Of a DNA stretch of 64,000 bases, positions 1 through 9,039 are shown one piece after another; position 1 is the stretch's first letter, and each line of letters starts with the position of its first letter. This DNA comes from Permianibacter sp046297695 (GTDB lineage: Bacteria; Pseudomonadota; Gammaproteobacteria; Enterobacterales; Permianibacteraceae). The DNA lies in contig JBKBHF010000004.1 of assembly GCA_046297695.1 (NCBI GenBank), positions 1 through 64,000 of the forward strand, in the 5' to 3' direction. Under the pieces are notes generated by a model. That model saw nothing but the letters and a program-made list of their open reading frames with translations. It searched no databases and had not been told where the DNA came from. The position numbers and the translations under genes are program-made.

Positions 1-121
1 ACTTTCTTTGCACAAGCAAAGAAAGTGAGGCGCCCGCCGGTGCGCGAACCGGCAATCTCGAATTACGAGACATCACCAAGAAACTGTTGGGCTTCGCAGG
101 CTCAGCCCAACCTACCGCGCT
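1..121. repeat. 121-bp dispersed repeat, copy 1
   Basis: Near-identical to 865-985 and 1404-1524. It contains an inverted pair around cttgggc-type bases (TTGGGCTTCGCAGGCTC ... AGCCCAACC) that folds into a REP-like hairpin, and a short arm TTTCTTTGCACAAGCAAAGAAA that is itself an inverted repeat. The copy runs into the window edge, so its full left end is not visible. Confidence 0.9.
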
Positions 122-189
122 GACTTTTAAAAAGCCATCTCAGATTTCCAATCATGATAGTCAGCGCATGGATGCCGTGCGCGCCGATA

Positions 190-723
190 TCAATCCAGAT
201 AATCGAGCCCATCGGCACGCGCATCGCCGCACCAGTCCGGTGGGTAGACTCCGGCTTCAACATATTTGTGAAAAGTGGAATGCGGCCAGTCTTGAACGCG
301 AGTAACCAAGCCGTGTTTGAGCGGGTTCACATGGACATAATCGATATGGGCACGGTAATCCGCTTCATCGCGTATCAGGTGTTCCCAGTAACGGCGTTGC
401 CAGATGCCGCGTTCACCACGGCGTTGGCGCACCGTCGAGCGGAATTCAGTGGTCGGGAGTGATTTCGAGAACAGCGCCTTGATACGGCGCCAGCGCAAAG
501 CAAAATCCGTGTCACCTGCAGGCAGCTCCAGCACCGCATGCAAATGATCCGGAAGAACGACAAAACCGTGGATGGTAAACGGATGATGACGACGGGTATC
601 GCGTACCGCGTCGCGCAAGCGGTCGATGTGGCGAACCAGCAAATCGTTATCGTGGCGTTCCAGCAGATTGACCGTGAAGAACCATGTGCCACCGGGCACC
701 CACGCCCGTCGATAATCCGGCAT
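190..723 (-). CDS. REP-associated tyrosine transposase (RAYT, IS200/IS605-like Y1 family)
   Basis: A 177-residue single-domain HUH/Y1 transposase. The HUH metal-binding motif is visible in LPDHLHAVLELP (about residues 57-68) and the candidate catalytic tyrosine in HIDYVHVNPLKHGLV near residue 128. This spacing and size fit the RAYT branch, which is domesticated and linked to REP palindromes rather than to classic IS mobility. It sits between copies of a repeat (1-121, 865-985, 1404-1524) and next to short palindromes at 745-762 and 826-843, exactly the context expected for a RAYT. The start ATG at 723 has an AGG-rich stretch upstream. The frame is intact with no truncation. Family call is confident; whether it still acts on these repeats is inference. 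Confidence 0.9.
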   Translation of the reverse strand: MPDYRRAWVPGGTWFFTVNLLERHDNDLLVRHIDRLRDAVRDTRRHHPFTIHGFVVLPDHLHAVLELPAGDTDFALRWRRIKALFSKSLPTTEFRSTVRQRRGERGIWQRRYWEHLIRDEADYRAHIDYVHVNPLKHGLVTRVQDWPHSTFHKYVEAGVYPPDWCGDARADGLDYLD

Positions 724-744
724 CCTTGCCTCGCATCAATGTAG

Positions 745-762
745 GGCGCAATGCATTGCGCC
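745..762. repeat. REP-like palindrome GGCGCAATG-CATTGCGCC
   Basis: Perfect 18-bp palindrome preceded by GTAG, 22 bases upstream of the RAYT start codon. Related palindromes follow at 826-843 and 1104-1121. Confidence 0.8.
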
Positions 763-825
763 GCATGATCATTTTTCGTTCGGCTAGTTTATTCGCGAGC
801 ACAACAAAGACAAGTCAAAACATCC

Positions 826-843
826 GGCGCAATCCATTGCGCC
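826..843. repeat. REP-like palindrome, second copy
   Basis: GGCGCAAT-CC-ATTGCGCC followed by CTACGCTTGC. Same arms as the 745-762 palindrome, opposite GTAG/CTAC orientation. Confidence 0.75.
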
Positions 844-851
844 CTACGCTT

Positions 852-985
852 GCTTTCTTTGCTTACTTTCTTTGCACAAGCAAAGAAAGTGAGGCGCCCG
901 CCGGTGCGCAAACCGGCAATCTCGAATTACGAGACATCACCAAGAAACTGTTGGGCTTCGCAGGCTCAGCCCAACCTACCGCGCT
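852..985. repeat. 121-bp dispersed repeat, copy 2 (with 13-base extension)
   Basis: Core 865-985 matches copy 1 except for isolated changes (GCGCAAACC against GCGCGAACC). Copies 2 and 3 share an extra 13 bases at their left end, GCTTTCTTTGCTT, so the repeat unit is at least 134 bp. Confidence 0.9.
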
Positions 986-1390
986 TATTGCACCAAGGTT
1001 TTCATTACGAACCGTAGTTAAATCACAAAGAGCTGACCGTCAATCCGAAATTGGCTTGGGTCGCGGAACGAATTCCGATAACGCCTGCCAACGCAAAACA
1101 TCCGGTGCAATAAATTGCACCCTACGCTTGCTGACCTGAGGGAAGGTGGCAATCACAAAGTATCCTGCACAAACTCGCGAATGCCGGAGTGAAGAAACTG
1201 GCTAGCGCAACGGGGCCCCTTCCGCGCCAGCCGGCGATTCGATACCAGCGGCCGGGTGCGCCGGCAGGGATAGCCGGCGCAGCGTTGATAAGGCAGGACG
1301 CCGCATCAACGCGTGCCCGTAGCCGATGGTATCGAAGCGACGGGCAGGTGTAGCCGAAGTAACGGAACAATTCTGGCGCGGCTGGGGTGT
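986..1390. other. Non-coding stretch between repeat copies
   Basis: No convincing gene. It holds the palindrome at 1104-1121 and an imperfect long inverted repeat whose outer arms TTCGATACCA (near 1228) and TGGTATCGAA (near 1326) are perfect complements, with partly matching inner arms. The short open frames here cross repeat boundaries and have no recognisable protein features. Confidence 0.6.
1104..1121. repeat. REP-like palindrome, third copy
   Basis: GGTGCAATAAATTGCACC followed by CTACGCTTGCT. It keeps the layout of the 826-843 copy, with paired changes in both arms that preserve the hairpin. Confidence 0.75.
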
Positions 1391-1524
1391 GCTTTCTTTG
1401 CTTACTTTCTTTGCACAAGCAAAGAAAGTGAGGCGCCCGCCGGTGCGCGAACCGGCAATCTCGAATTACGAGACATCACCAAGAAACTGTTGGGCTTCGC
1501 AGGCTCAGCCCAACCTACCGCGCT
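1391..1524. repeat. 121-bp dispersed repeat, copy 3 (with 13-base extension)
   Basis: Core 1404-1524 is almost identical to copies 1 and 2, with the same 13-base left extension as copy 2. All three copies have the same orientation. After it, 1525-1620 is the short spacer beyond the parE stop codon. Confidence 0.9.
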
Positions 1525-1620
1525 TCCTGCGGCCGGCCAGAGCCACCAAGTGCACTGAGAGCCTCCAGCACATGGCCAAAATATTGAACAAATTCTGGTC
1601 CTTTCCCCTTTCCGGCCATA

Positions 1621-3513
1621 TCAGACAACCTCCGCCAAATTCCCTTTCTCTTCCAACCAAGCTTTCCGATCATTCGCCCGCTTCTTCGCCAGCATCATAT
1701 CCATGATCGAGACCGTGCCTTCCCAGTCATCAATGGTCAGCTGGACCAGGCGACGGGTATTCGGATCCATGGTGGTTTCGCGCAGTTGCAGCGGGTTCAT
1801 TTCACCGAGGCCTTTGAAGCGGGTGACTTGTACCTTGCCTTTTTTCTTTTCGGCGTTGATGCGGTCCAGAATGCCGCTCTTCTCGCTTTCATCCAGCGCG
1901 TAGTAGACGTCCTTGCCGATATCGATGCGGTACAGCGGCGGGCAGGCGACGAAGACGTGACCGGCTTCGACCAATGGCCGGAAGTGTTTGACGAACAGCG
2001 CGCACAGCAGCGTGGCGATGTGCAGACCGTCGCTGTCCGCGTCGGCCAGAATGCAAATCTTGCCGTAGCGCAGATCTTTCAGGTCGCTCGAACCCGGATC
2101 AACGCCCACCGCGACGGCGATGTCGTGCACTTCCTGGCTGCCGAGCACTTCGTCCTTGTCCACTTCCCAGGTGTTCAGGATCTTGCCGCGCAAGGGCATG
2201 ATGGCCTGGAATTCCTTGTCGCGCGCCTGCTTGGCGGAGCCGCCGGCGGAATCGCCTTCCACCAAAAACAGTTCCGAACGGGTGATATCGCTGCCGGCGC
2301 AGTCGGCGAGCTTGCCGGGCAGCGCCGGGCCTTGGGTGATTTTTTTCCGTTCGACTTTCTTGCCGGCTTTCAGCCGTTTGTTGGCGTTGCTGATGGCGAA
2401 TTGCGCCAGCTCTTCACCCAATTGCGGGTTGTTGTTGAGCCAAAGCGAGAACACATCCTTGACCACGCCGGAAACAAAGCTGGCGCATTCGCGTGAAGCG
2501 AGCCGCTCTTTGGTCTGGCCGGCGAACTGTGGCTCTTTGATCTTGACCGACAAGACATAGGAGATTTTTTCCCAGATATCTTCCGGCGCCAGTTTGATGC
2601 CACGCGGCAACAGGTTACGCAGCTCGCAGAATTCGCGCATGGCTTCGGCGAGGCCCTGACGCAGGCCGTTGACGTGGGTGCCGCCGAGCGCGGTGGGAAT
2701 AAGGTTGACGTAGCTCTCACCGAGCAGCTCGCCGCCTTCCGGCACCCAGGTCAGCGCCCAGTCGACCGCTTCGTTGTCGCTGGCGAGCGTGCCGCAGAAC
2801 GGTTCTTGCGGCAGGCATTCGACGCCGTCGAGCGTGCTGATGAGGTAGGCGCGCAGACCATCTTCGTAGTACCACTCGTCGCGCTCGTTGTCTTTGAGGT
2901 TGTCGAACACGATGCGCAAGCCGGGCGCGAGCACCGCTTTGGCGCGCAGCAGGTGCTTGAGTTTGGGAATGGAGAAATTGGCGGAATCAAAATACTTCGG
3001 GTCCGGCCAGAACCGCACGGTGGTGCCGGTGACGCGCTTCGGCACCTCGCCGATCACTTTCAGCTCGGTTTTCTTGTCGCCGTTGGCGAAGCTGATGAAG
3101 TGTTCTTTTTGATCGCGCTTGACCTTGACTTCGACTTTGCTGGACAGCGCGTTGACCACCGAGATACCGACGCCGTGCAGACCGCCGGAGAAGTTGTAGC
3201 TCTTGTTGGAGAACTTACCGCCGGCGTGCAGCTTGGTCATGATCACTTCGACGCCGGAGACTTTTTCTTCCGGGTGGATGTCGACCGGCATGCCGCGACC
3301 GTCGTCGACCACTTCGATGCTGTTGTCCGGGTGCAGGATCACCGTGATGTTTTTGCAGAAGCCGGCCAGCGCTTCGTCGACCGAGTTGTCGATGACTTCT
3401 TGCGCCAAATGGTTGGGCCGGGTGGTGTCGGTGTACATGCCGGGGCGGCGTTTGACCGGGTCGAGACCGGAGAGCACTTCAATTGCGTCGGCGTTGTACT
3501 GCTGTGTGGCCAT
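1621..3513 (-). CDS. parE: DNA topoisomerase IV subunit B
   Basis: ParE is the ATPase subunit of topoisomerase IV, which decatenates daughter chromosomes with ParC. Starting at the ATG at 3513 (MATQQYNADAIEVLSGL) gives 630 residues, the usual ParE length, although the frame stays open far upstream. The GHKL ATPase signature VIDNSVDEA and GGLHGVGISVVNAL are present, as are the TOPRIM motifs VEGDSAGGSAKQARD and ADADSDGLHI. The C-terminal RFKGLGEMNP motif is intact. parC is not in the window. Upstream (3514-3801) there is no gene, only the divergent promoter region shared with the GGDEF-EAL gene. Confidence 0.97.
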   Translation of the reverse strand: MATQQYNADAIEVLSGLDPVKRRPGMYTDTTRPNHLAQEVIDNSVDEALAGFCKNITVILHPDNSIEVVDDGRGMPVDIHPEEKVSGVEVIMTKLHAGGKFSNKSYNFSGGLHGVGISVVNALSSKVEVKVKRDQKEHFISFANGDKKTELKVIGEVPKRVTGTTVRFWPDPKYFDSANFSIPKLKHLLRAKAVLAPGLRIVFDNLKDNERDEWYYEDGLRAYLISTLDGVECLPQEPFCGTLASDNEAVDWALTWVPEGGELLGESYVNLIPTALGGTHVNGLRQGLAEAMREFCELRNLLPRGIKLAPEDIWEKISYVLSVKIKEPQFAGQTKERLASRECASFVSGVVKDVFSLWLNNNPQLGEELAQFAISNANKRLKAGKKVERKKITQGPALPGKLADCAGSDITRSELFLVEGDSAGGSAKQARDKEFQAIMPLRGKILNTWEVDKDEVLGSQEVHDIAVAVGVDPGSSDLKDLRYGKICILADADSDGLHIATLLCALFVKHFRPLVEAGHVFVACPPLYRIDIGKDVYYALDESEKSGILDRINAEKKKGKVQVTRFKGLGEMNPLQLRETTMDPNTRRLVQLTIDDWEGTVSIMDMMLAKKRANDRKAWLEEKGNLAEVV

Positions 3514-3801
3514 GGCGATGGAATCCTGCTTGTTGCGTGTTGCGGAAGGAGCCAGCGCCCGCCGGAGCGCCGGCTGAGGGCTGCGAGCGACCGTTGCGGT
3601 CCGCGCTGGCTGCTCGCCGGCGGCGCGGCGCCACCGGCGTTGGATACGTTTTGACCAGCCGCGACGGCTGGCACTGGGCCGGTATGGTCGCTGCTCGGCT
3701 GACGCGGCGCAAGCAGCAGCAACGCTGGCGAGCGCCGGGTGAGTTTGCCGGCTTATGCCATACTCCTTTGACTCACCTGCCACCGTTATGCATTCGACGG
3801 C

Positions 3802-6306
3802 ATGCTTCCTTCTTCCTGGACAAGCTGGTTGCCCAATCCGGTCCGCCGTCTGTCTGGCGTGCGCACGCGCATCTGGGCGGTGTTTCTGGCCGGTGCCGCG
3901 GTCACGCTGATCACCGCCGTGGTGGCCATTCTCACCTTTCGCGCTGCCGATCTGGCCGCCAGCCGGGTGCTGGACGAAGACATCCCGACGCTGACCAATG
4001 TCTCGATGGCGCTGGAACACGCCAATACCCTGGCGGGGCTGGCGCCGTTGCAATACGCCACGCGCAGCGAAGCCGAGTTGGAGCTGCTGCAACCGCTGCA
4101 GGACGATTACCTGCAGGCGCTGAAACTGGCAGTGCAGAACCTGCCGAACCCGACGTACCAGCAGCAGCTCGGCAGCTATGTCGAATCGCTGCAGACCAAT
4201 CTGGAAGCGCTGAACCGGGTCACGATGGCGCGGGTGCGGCTCAACCGCCAGATCGATCAGCAGGTCGCCACCGCCAGCCGGCTCACAGATGCGCTGCGGC
4301 TGGCGCTATCACCGCTCGGCACCAGCCTGGTTGCATCCAGCAGCCGCGCGCCGCAGCTGTACGCACTGCAGGAAATCAAGATTGAGATTCATCTGATCTA
4401 TGGCCAGGTGACGCGCATGGGCTACGAGCCGGACCCGGTACAGGTCAAGGCGCTGACCGCGGCGGTGCGCGACGGACTGGACCGGATTGAACTGCGCCTG
4501 CAGCAACTGCCGTCGGGCGGCGTGCGCGACGTGGTGATCAAGGCGCGCAATGATCTGGAGCAGATTGTTTTCGGTGAACAGAATCTGCCGCTGTTGCAAT
4601 CGCAGCGGCTGGAAGCGCTCAAGCAAAGCGAGGATCTGCTGGAAAGCAACCGCGCGCTGCTGTCGGCGCTGCAGCGGCTGCAGCAGGAGATCCAGCGCGA
4701 CACCGCCGACCGCGTCGCGCGCAGCGATCAGGCCATACAGGATGCCTTTGGCGGTGCCCGGCTCGCGCTGGCAGTGCTGGCGCTGTTGACGGTGTCCGGC
4801 GCGCTGCTGCTCGGTTGGTTCTTTGCCGGTCCGCTGCTCGGCAACCGGCTGGTGGCGCTGGCGCACAACGTCGAAGACATGGCCGGCGGCAAACTCGATA
4901 CCGCCATTCAGGATCGCGGCGATGACGAGATCAGCCGGCTCGCCGATGCCCTGCGGCAATTCCAGAACCTGTCGCGCGAGCGCGCCCGCATCGAAAACGA
5001 GTTGGCGCGGCTCGCCAACTTTGATGCGCTGACCAGCCTGCCGAACCGGCATCTGCTGAACCAGCGCGCCGAAGATTTGATTCAGCACAGTGCCCGCGCC
5101 AACCTGCGCTTCGCCGTGCTGTTCATCGACCTGGACCGGTTCAAGCCGGTCAACGACAGCCAGGGCCACGAAGTGGGCGATCTGGTGCTGCACGAAACCG
5201 CCGGCCGCCTGCAACACAGCGTGCGCCGCACCGACATGCTCGGCCGGCTCGGCGGCGACGAATTTGTGTTGCTGATGGAGATTGGCCACAACGTCAGTGA
5301 TGCCGAACTGGTGGCCGGCAAAATCATCGATGTGCTGCGCGAACCGTTCCGGGTCGGCGACAAACAGTTTTTCATCGGCGCCAGCATCGGCATTTCCCGC
5401 TACCCGGAAGACGGCCAGGATTTTGCCGAACTGCTGCGCAAAGCCGACGCCGCGATGTACAACGCGAAAGCGCTCGGCGGCAACAGCGTGGCGATTTACC
5501 GCGAGGAAATGAACGTCGCGGTCAGCCGCCGGCTGGAGCTTGAATCGGCGCTGCGGCGCGCGCTCGACACCGGCGAACTGGAAGTCTGGTATCAGCCGAA
5601 ACTCGATCTGCGTGACGGCAGCATTTGCGGTGCCGAGGCGCTGCTGCGCTGGCGCCGCGGTGGCAAGCTGATTTCACCGGCCGAATTCATTCCGCTGGCC
5701 GAAGAAACCGGCCTCATCATTCCGATTGGCGCCTGGGTGTTGCAGCGGGCCGCGGTCGATGCCGTGCACTGGCGCCGGCTGAGCCATGATCGGTTCACCG
5801 TGGCGGTGAACCTTTCTTCGCGCCAGCTGGAGCACCCGGAACAGCTGGCGGCGCACATCGAGGCGGCAGTGCAGCAAAGCGAGCTGCCGGCCTGTGCGCT
5901 GGAACTGGAAGTGACCGAAAGCCTGTTGATGCAGAACCTGTCGAGCGCCAGTGAACTGCTGACCCGGCTGCGCGAACGCGGCCATCGCATTGCGGTCGAT
6001 GATTTCGGCACCGGCTATGCGAGCTTGAGTTACGTCAAGAACCTGCCGATCGACATTCTGAAAATCGATCAGACCTTTGTCCGCAACCTGCCGGATGATC
6101 CGGGCGATGTCGCGGTGGCCAATGCCTTGCTGGGGCTCGGCGAGGCGCTGCATTTCACCATCGTCGCAGAAGGCGTGGAGACCGAAGCGCAGCGCCAGTA
6201 TTTGCGCGAGCGCGGTTGCCAGATCATGCAGGGTTATCTGTTGTCGAAGCCCTTGTCGGCGGCCGAATTCGCCGACTGGCTGACGCAGCAACGCGCTGCC
6301 GCCTGA
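3802..6306 (+). CDS. Membrane-anchored GGDEF-EAL cyclic-di-GMP protein
   Basis: An 834-residue protein that may make or break cyclic-di-GMP. An N-terminal membrane helix (about residues 25-47) and a second one near 315-337 bracket a periplasmic, helix-rich sensor region; a HAMP-like segment follows (NVEDMAGGKLDTAIQDRGDDEISRLA is split around residues 355-385). The GGDEF site is intact (RLGGDEFVLL, GG at 484). The EAL domain keeps GAEALLRW (Glu 612), the TESLLM glutamate and DDFGTGYASL, so phosphodiesterase activity is plausible. The start codon is the first in-frame ATG with a membrane segment shortly after. Substrate and direction of net activity cannot be told from sequence. Confidence 0.93.
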   Translation: MLPSSWTSWLPNPVRRLSGVRTRIWAVFLAGAAVTLITAVVAILTFRAADLAASRVLDEDIPTLTNVSMALEHANTLAGLAPLQYATRSEAELELLQPLQDDYLQALKLAVQNLPNPTYQQQLGSYVESLQTNLEALNRVTMARVRLNRQIDQQVATASRLTDALRLALSPLGTSLVASSSRAPQLYALQEIKIEIHLIYGQVTRMGYEPDPVQVKALTAAVRDGLDRIELRLQQLPSGGVRDVVIKARNDLEQIVFGEQNLPLLQSQRLEALKQSEDLLESNRALLSALQRLQQEIQRDTADRVARSDQAIQDAFGGARLALAVLALLTVSGALLLGWFFAGPLLGNRLVALAHNVEDMAGGKLDTAIQDRGDDEISRLADALRQFQNLSRERARIENELARLANFDALTSLPNRHLLNQRAEDLIQHSARANLRFAVLFIDLDRFKPVNDSQGHEVGDLVLHETAGRLQHSVRRTDMLGRLGGDEFVLLMEIGHNVSDAELVAGKIIDVLREPFRVGDKQFFIGASIGISRYPEDGQDFAELLRKADAAMYNAKALGGNSVAIYREEMNVAVSRRLELESALRRALDTGELEVWYQPKLDLRDGSICGAEALLRWRRGGKLISPAEFIPLAEETGLIIPIGAWVLQRAAVDAVHWRRLSHDRFTVAVNLSSRQLEHPEQLAAHIEAAVQQSELPACALELEVTESLLMQNLSSASELLTRLRERGHRIAVDDFGTGYASLSYVKNLPIDILKIDQTFVRNLPDDPGDVAVANALLGLGEALHFTIVAEGVETEAQRQYLRERGCQIMQGYLLSKPLSAAEFADWLTQQRAAA

Positions 6307-6318
6307 GCCGCGTCCGAC

Positions 6319-7362
6319 TCAGCGAAAGCTGGCCGCAAAGCGGGCGAAGATTTCGCTGCGCAGGGGTTCGCGCAGCGCTTCCTGCGAGGACATCTCGGCA
6401 TTTGCCAGAACCGGTTCCGGCGGAAAGATGATCGGATTCTGACGCCCCCCTTCCGGCAGCAGCGCAAGCACGCGGTTGTCGACCGGCGACACCCCGAGTG
6501 CCACCACCTCTTGTGCGATCTGGGCCGGGTGCAACAGCCATTCGAGCAATTGCTCGGCGACATCGGGCTGCGGACAATGGCTGGTGACAGCGTAGAAATC
6601 ACACCACAGTTCACCGCCGTCGCTCGGATGGACGTAGCGCAGATCCGGATCGTCCTGCGACAGCCAATAGCCGGAATCACTCCAGGCCATCGCCAGCCAG
6701 TCACCCCTGAGCACGGCGTCATCGACTTCGGCCGTCATCGCGCGCAAATGCGGCCGGGCTTTCTTCAGCACCGTTTCGGCTTGCAGCAATTCCCTCGGCC
6801 GGGTGCTGTTGAGCGAATGGCCATGGTAGCGCAGCGCGGCGCCGATCAGCGATTGCACGTCCTCGATGACGCTGGCGCGGCGTGACGCCGGACCGCTGAT
6901 GGCATCCCAGAACTGGCGCCAACTGGTCAGCGCCGGCAGTTTGCTGGCGCGGTAGATGAAGCCGGTGCTGCCGTAGTTTTTCGGCACCGCCAACCAGCGC
7001 TGTTCGACCTGGCCGAACCGCGCCAGACGCGGTAGCCAGTTGCCGGGCTGCAAGCTGGCCAATACGTTGGCAGAAAGCGGGCGCAACAGGCCGAGCGCGG
7101 CGAAGTGTGGCACCATGTAGTGCGACAGCGTCAGCACATCAAATTCAGCACCGGCAACGCAGGCGGCCAACAGATCTTCATTGGAGTCGAACTGGTGCAA
7201 CGTCACCGCCGTGCCGTAGCGGCGGCTGAAACCCTCCAGCACCGAAGCGACGTTGTAATCCGGGAACACCGCCAGCCGCAGCGGCGCGGATTCCGCCCGC
7301 GTCCGGCCGGCGCCGAGCGCGGCGAACACAGCGGCCTGCAAGACGGTACGGCGCTGCAACAT
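6319..7362 (-). CDS. PotD-like extracellular solute-binding protein (orphan)
   Basis: A 347-residue periplasmic binding protein of the spermidine/putrescine PotD-PotF type. The N-terminus MLQRRTVLQAAVFAALGAG has twin arginines ahead of a hydrophobic stretch, so Tat export is likely. The line YNVASVLEGFSRRYG and the later SNEDLLA...DVLTLSHYMV match the family's opening lobe. No ABC permease or ATPase lies nearby, so it may deliver ligand to a transporter encoded elsewhere or sense it for another protein. It is convergent with the GGDEF-EAL gene (12-base gap) and divergent from the Aer-like chemoreceptor. Family call firm, ligand unknown. Confidence 0.82.
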   Translation of the reverse strand: MLQRRTVLQAAVFAALGAGRTRAESAPLRLAVFPDYNVASVLEGFSRRYGTAVTLHQFDSNEDLLAACVAGAEFDVLTLSHYMVPHFAALGLLRPLSANVLASLQPGNWLPRLARFGQVEQRWLAVPKNYGSTGFIYRASKLPALTSWRQFWDAISGPASRRASVIEDVQSLIGAALRYHGHSLNSTRPRELLQAETVLKKARPHLRAMTAEVDDAVLRGDWLAMAWSDSGYWLSQDDPDLRYVHPSDGGELWCDFYAVTSHCPQPDVAEQLLEWLLHPAQIAQEVVALGVSPVDNRVLALLPEGGRQNPIIFPPEPVLANAEMSSQEALREPLRSEIFARFAASFR

Positions 7363-7470
7363 GGGCCCGGACTCCTCGGAACACCCTACAGGTATAGCTG
7401 GATTTGTCGGCTATGTTTGTTGAGCCGGCTCCGTTACAGCAGGCCGGCGGCTAACAGGGACAGGATCACG

Positions 7471-9033
7471 ATGCGCAACAACCAACCGGTCACGCAGCGG
7501 GAAGTGCCGATGCGGGACAACGTCGAGCTGGTCAGCTCCACCGATCTGAAGGGCATCATCACCGCCGCCAATCAGGCATTTGTCGACATCAGCGGCTTTT
7601 CTCGCGATGAATTGCTGGGTGCACCGCACAACCTGGTGCGGCACCCGGACATGCCGGCGGCGGCATTCGAGGATCTTTGGCGCACGGTGAAGTCCGGCCG
7701 GCCGTGGATGGGCATCGTCAAGAACCGCTGCAAGAACGGCGACCACTACTGGGTCGATGCCTTTGTCACGCCGGTTTTCGAGCACGGCAAAGTGGTCGGT
7801 TACGAGTCGGTGCGGCGCAAACCCAAGCGCGAGTATGTCGAGCGAGCTGAACGCGCGTACCGCGCCCTGCAGTTGGGTGAGGCAGCGCTACCACAGCGAC
7901 CGGGCCTGCTCGCCCGCCTGCTGGCAGTTGCGCTGGCGGCGGTGCTGGTCACGGCACTGACAGCGTGGTGGTTCAGCGGCAGTGCCGCCGCACTTTATGC
8001 CGGCGGCTTTGGCCTGGCCTTGGCGGCGCTGCTGCTGCCGCGGTGCTGGCAACCACTGCGTGTCTTGCTGCAACGCGATCGCGGTTATCTGCCACCGGCC
8101 CTGATGCAGTACATCTACAGTGGCCGCAGTGATGAGGTCGGCCGGCTGGAAACCGAAATGCATTGGCAGGAAATGCGGCTGTTGACCGTGCTGGGCCGGG
8201 TCAGTCACGAGAGCGAACTGCTGCATCACTCGGCGCAGACCGCCAATGACCGGGTCAACGACACCTTGCAGCAGGTGCAGCAGCAACAGATCGAGACCGA
8301 ACAGATCGCAACCGCGGTCAACGAGATGAGTTCGGCCATTGCCGAAGTGGCGCGTCACGCCGAAGATGCGGCGAGTTTCACCGGCGAGGCGATGACAGTG
8401 GTGTCGCGCAACCGGCAGGTCATGCTCGACGCCGCGGAACAGATCCGGGCACTGGCAGCGCAGATGGACAATGCCGCCAGCAGCGTCAGCGAACTGGATC
8501 AACACAGCGCCGCGATCGGCTCGGTGATTGCGACCATCCGCGGTATTGCCGACCAAACCAACCTGCTGGCGCTGAACGCCGCGATTGAAGCGGCGCGCGC
8601 CGGCGAGCAGGGCCGCGGCTTTGCCGTGGTCGCCGATGAGGTGCGCAACCTCGCCAGCAAGACCGCACAATCGACAGCCGAGATCCAGCGCACGATCGAG
8701 CAGCTGCAAACCGGCGCCAAGCGTGCGGTCGAGTTGATGCGCGCGAGCATGGAAAAAGCCGATCACACGGCCGAGCGCACCGGCTCGCTGGAACAGTCAC
8801 TGGCCGAGATCGCGCAGACCGTCACCCAGATCAACGATCGGTCCAGCAGCATTGCCGCCGCGGCCGAAGAGCAGCGCTCGGTCACCGAAGACATCGATCG
8901 GCGCATTGTCCATATCGCCAATCTGGCGCACGCGACCACCGCATCGACCCAACAACTCGCCGCGGAAACTCACGACGTGCAGCACATGGCCGACGAAATG
9001 AGTGAACTGGTGCGCCGCTTCCGCAACAACTGA
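7471..9033 (+). CDS. Aer-like PAS chemoreceptor (methyl-accepting chemotaxis protein)
   Basis: A 520-residue receptor. An N-terminal PAS domain (about residues 15-125, with ITAANQAFVDISGFSRDELLG and MGIVKNRCKNGDHYWVDAF) resembles the FAD-binding aerotaxis sensor Aer. Two hydrophobic segments at about 140-190 form a membrane hairpin with no large periplasmic domain. The signalling domain carries the canonical tip GIADQTNLLALNAAIEAAR and GFAVVADEVRNLA. The chosen ATG at 7471 follows AACAGGGACAGGATCACG. It likely signals oxygen or redox state to CheA/CheW; no che genes lie nearby. Confidence 0.93.
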   Translation: MRNNQPVTQREVPMRDNVELVSSTDLKGIITAANQAFVDISGFSRDELLGAPHNLVRHPDMPAAAFEDLWRTVKSGRPWMGIVKNRCKNGDHYWVDAFVTPVFEHGKVVGYESVRRKPKREYVERAERAYRALQLGEAALPQRPGLLARLLAVALAAVLVTALTAWWFSGSAAALYAGGFGLALAALLLPRCWQPLRVLLQRDRGYLPPALMQYIYSGRSDEVGRLETEMHWQEMRLLTVLGRVSHESELLHHSAQTANDRVNDTLQQVQQQQIETEQIATAVNEMSSAIAEVARHAEDAASFTGEAMTVVSRNRQVMLDAAEQIRALAAQMDNAASSVSELDQHSAAIGSVIATIRGIADQTNLLALNAAIEAARAGEQGRGFAVVADEVRNLASKTAQSTAEIQRTIEQLQTGAKRAVELMRASMEKADHTAERTGSLEQSLAEIAQTVTQINDRSSSIAAAAEEQRSVTEDIDRRIVHIANLAHATTASTQQLAAETHDVQHMADEMSELVRRFRNN

Positions 9034-9039
9034 ACACAC

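Noticed and set aside
1122..1418. Minus-strand frame of 98 codons between repeat copies
   Set aside because: Crosses into repeat copy 3 and reads arm sequences; no protein family.
2674..3654. Open frame on the plus strand opposite parE
   Set aside because: Shadow of parE, whose own frame has all TOPRIM and GHKL motifs.
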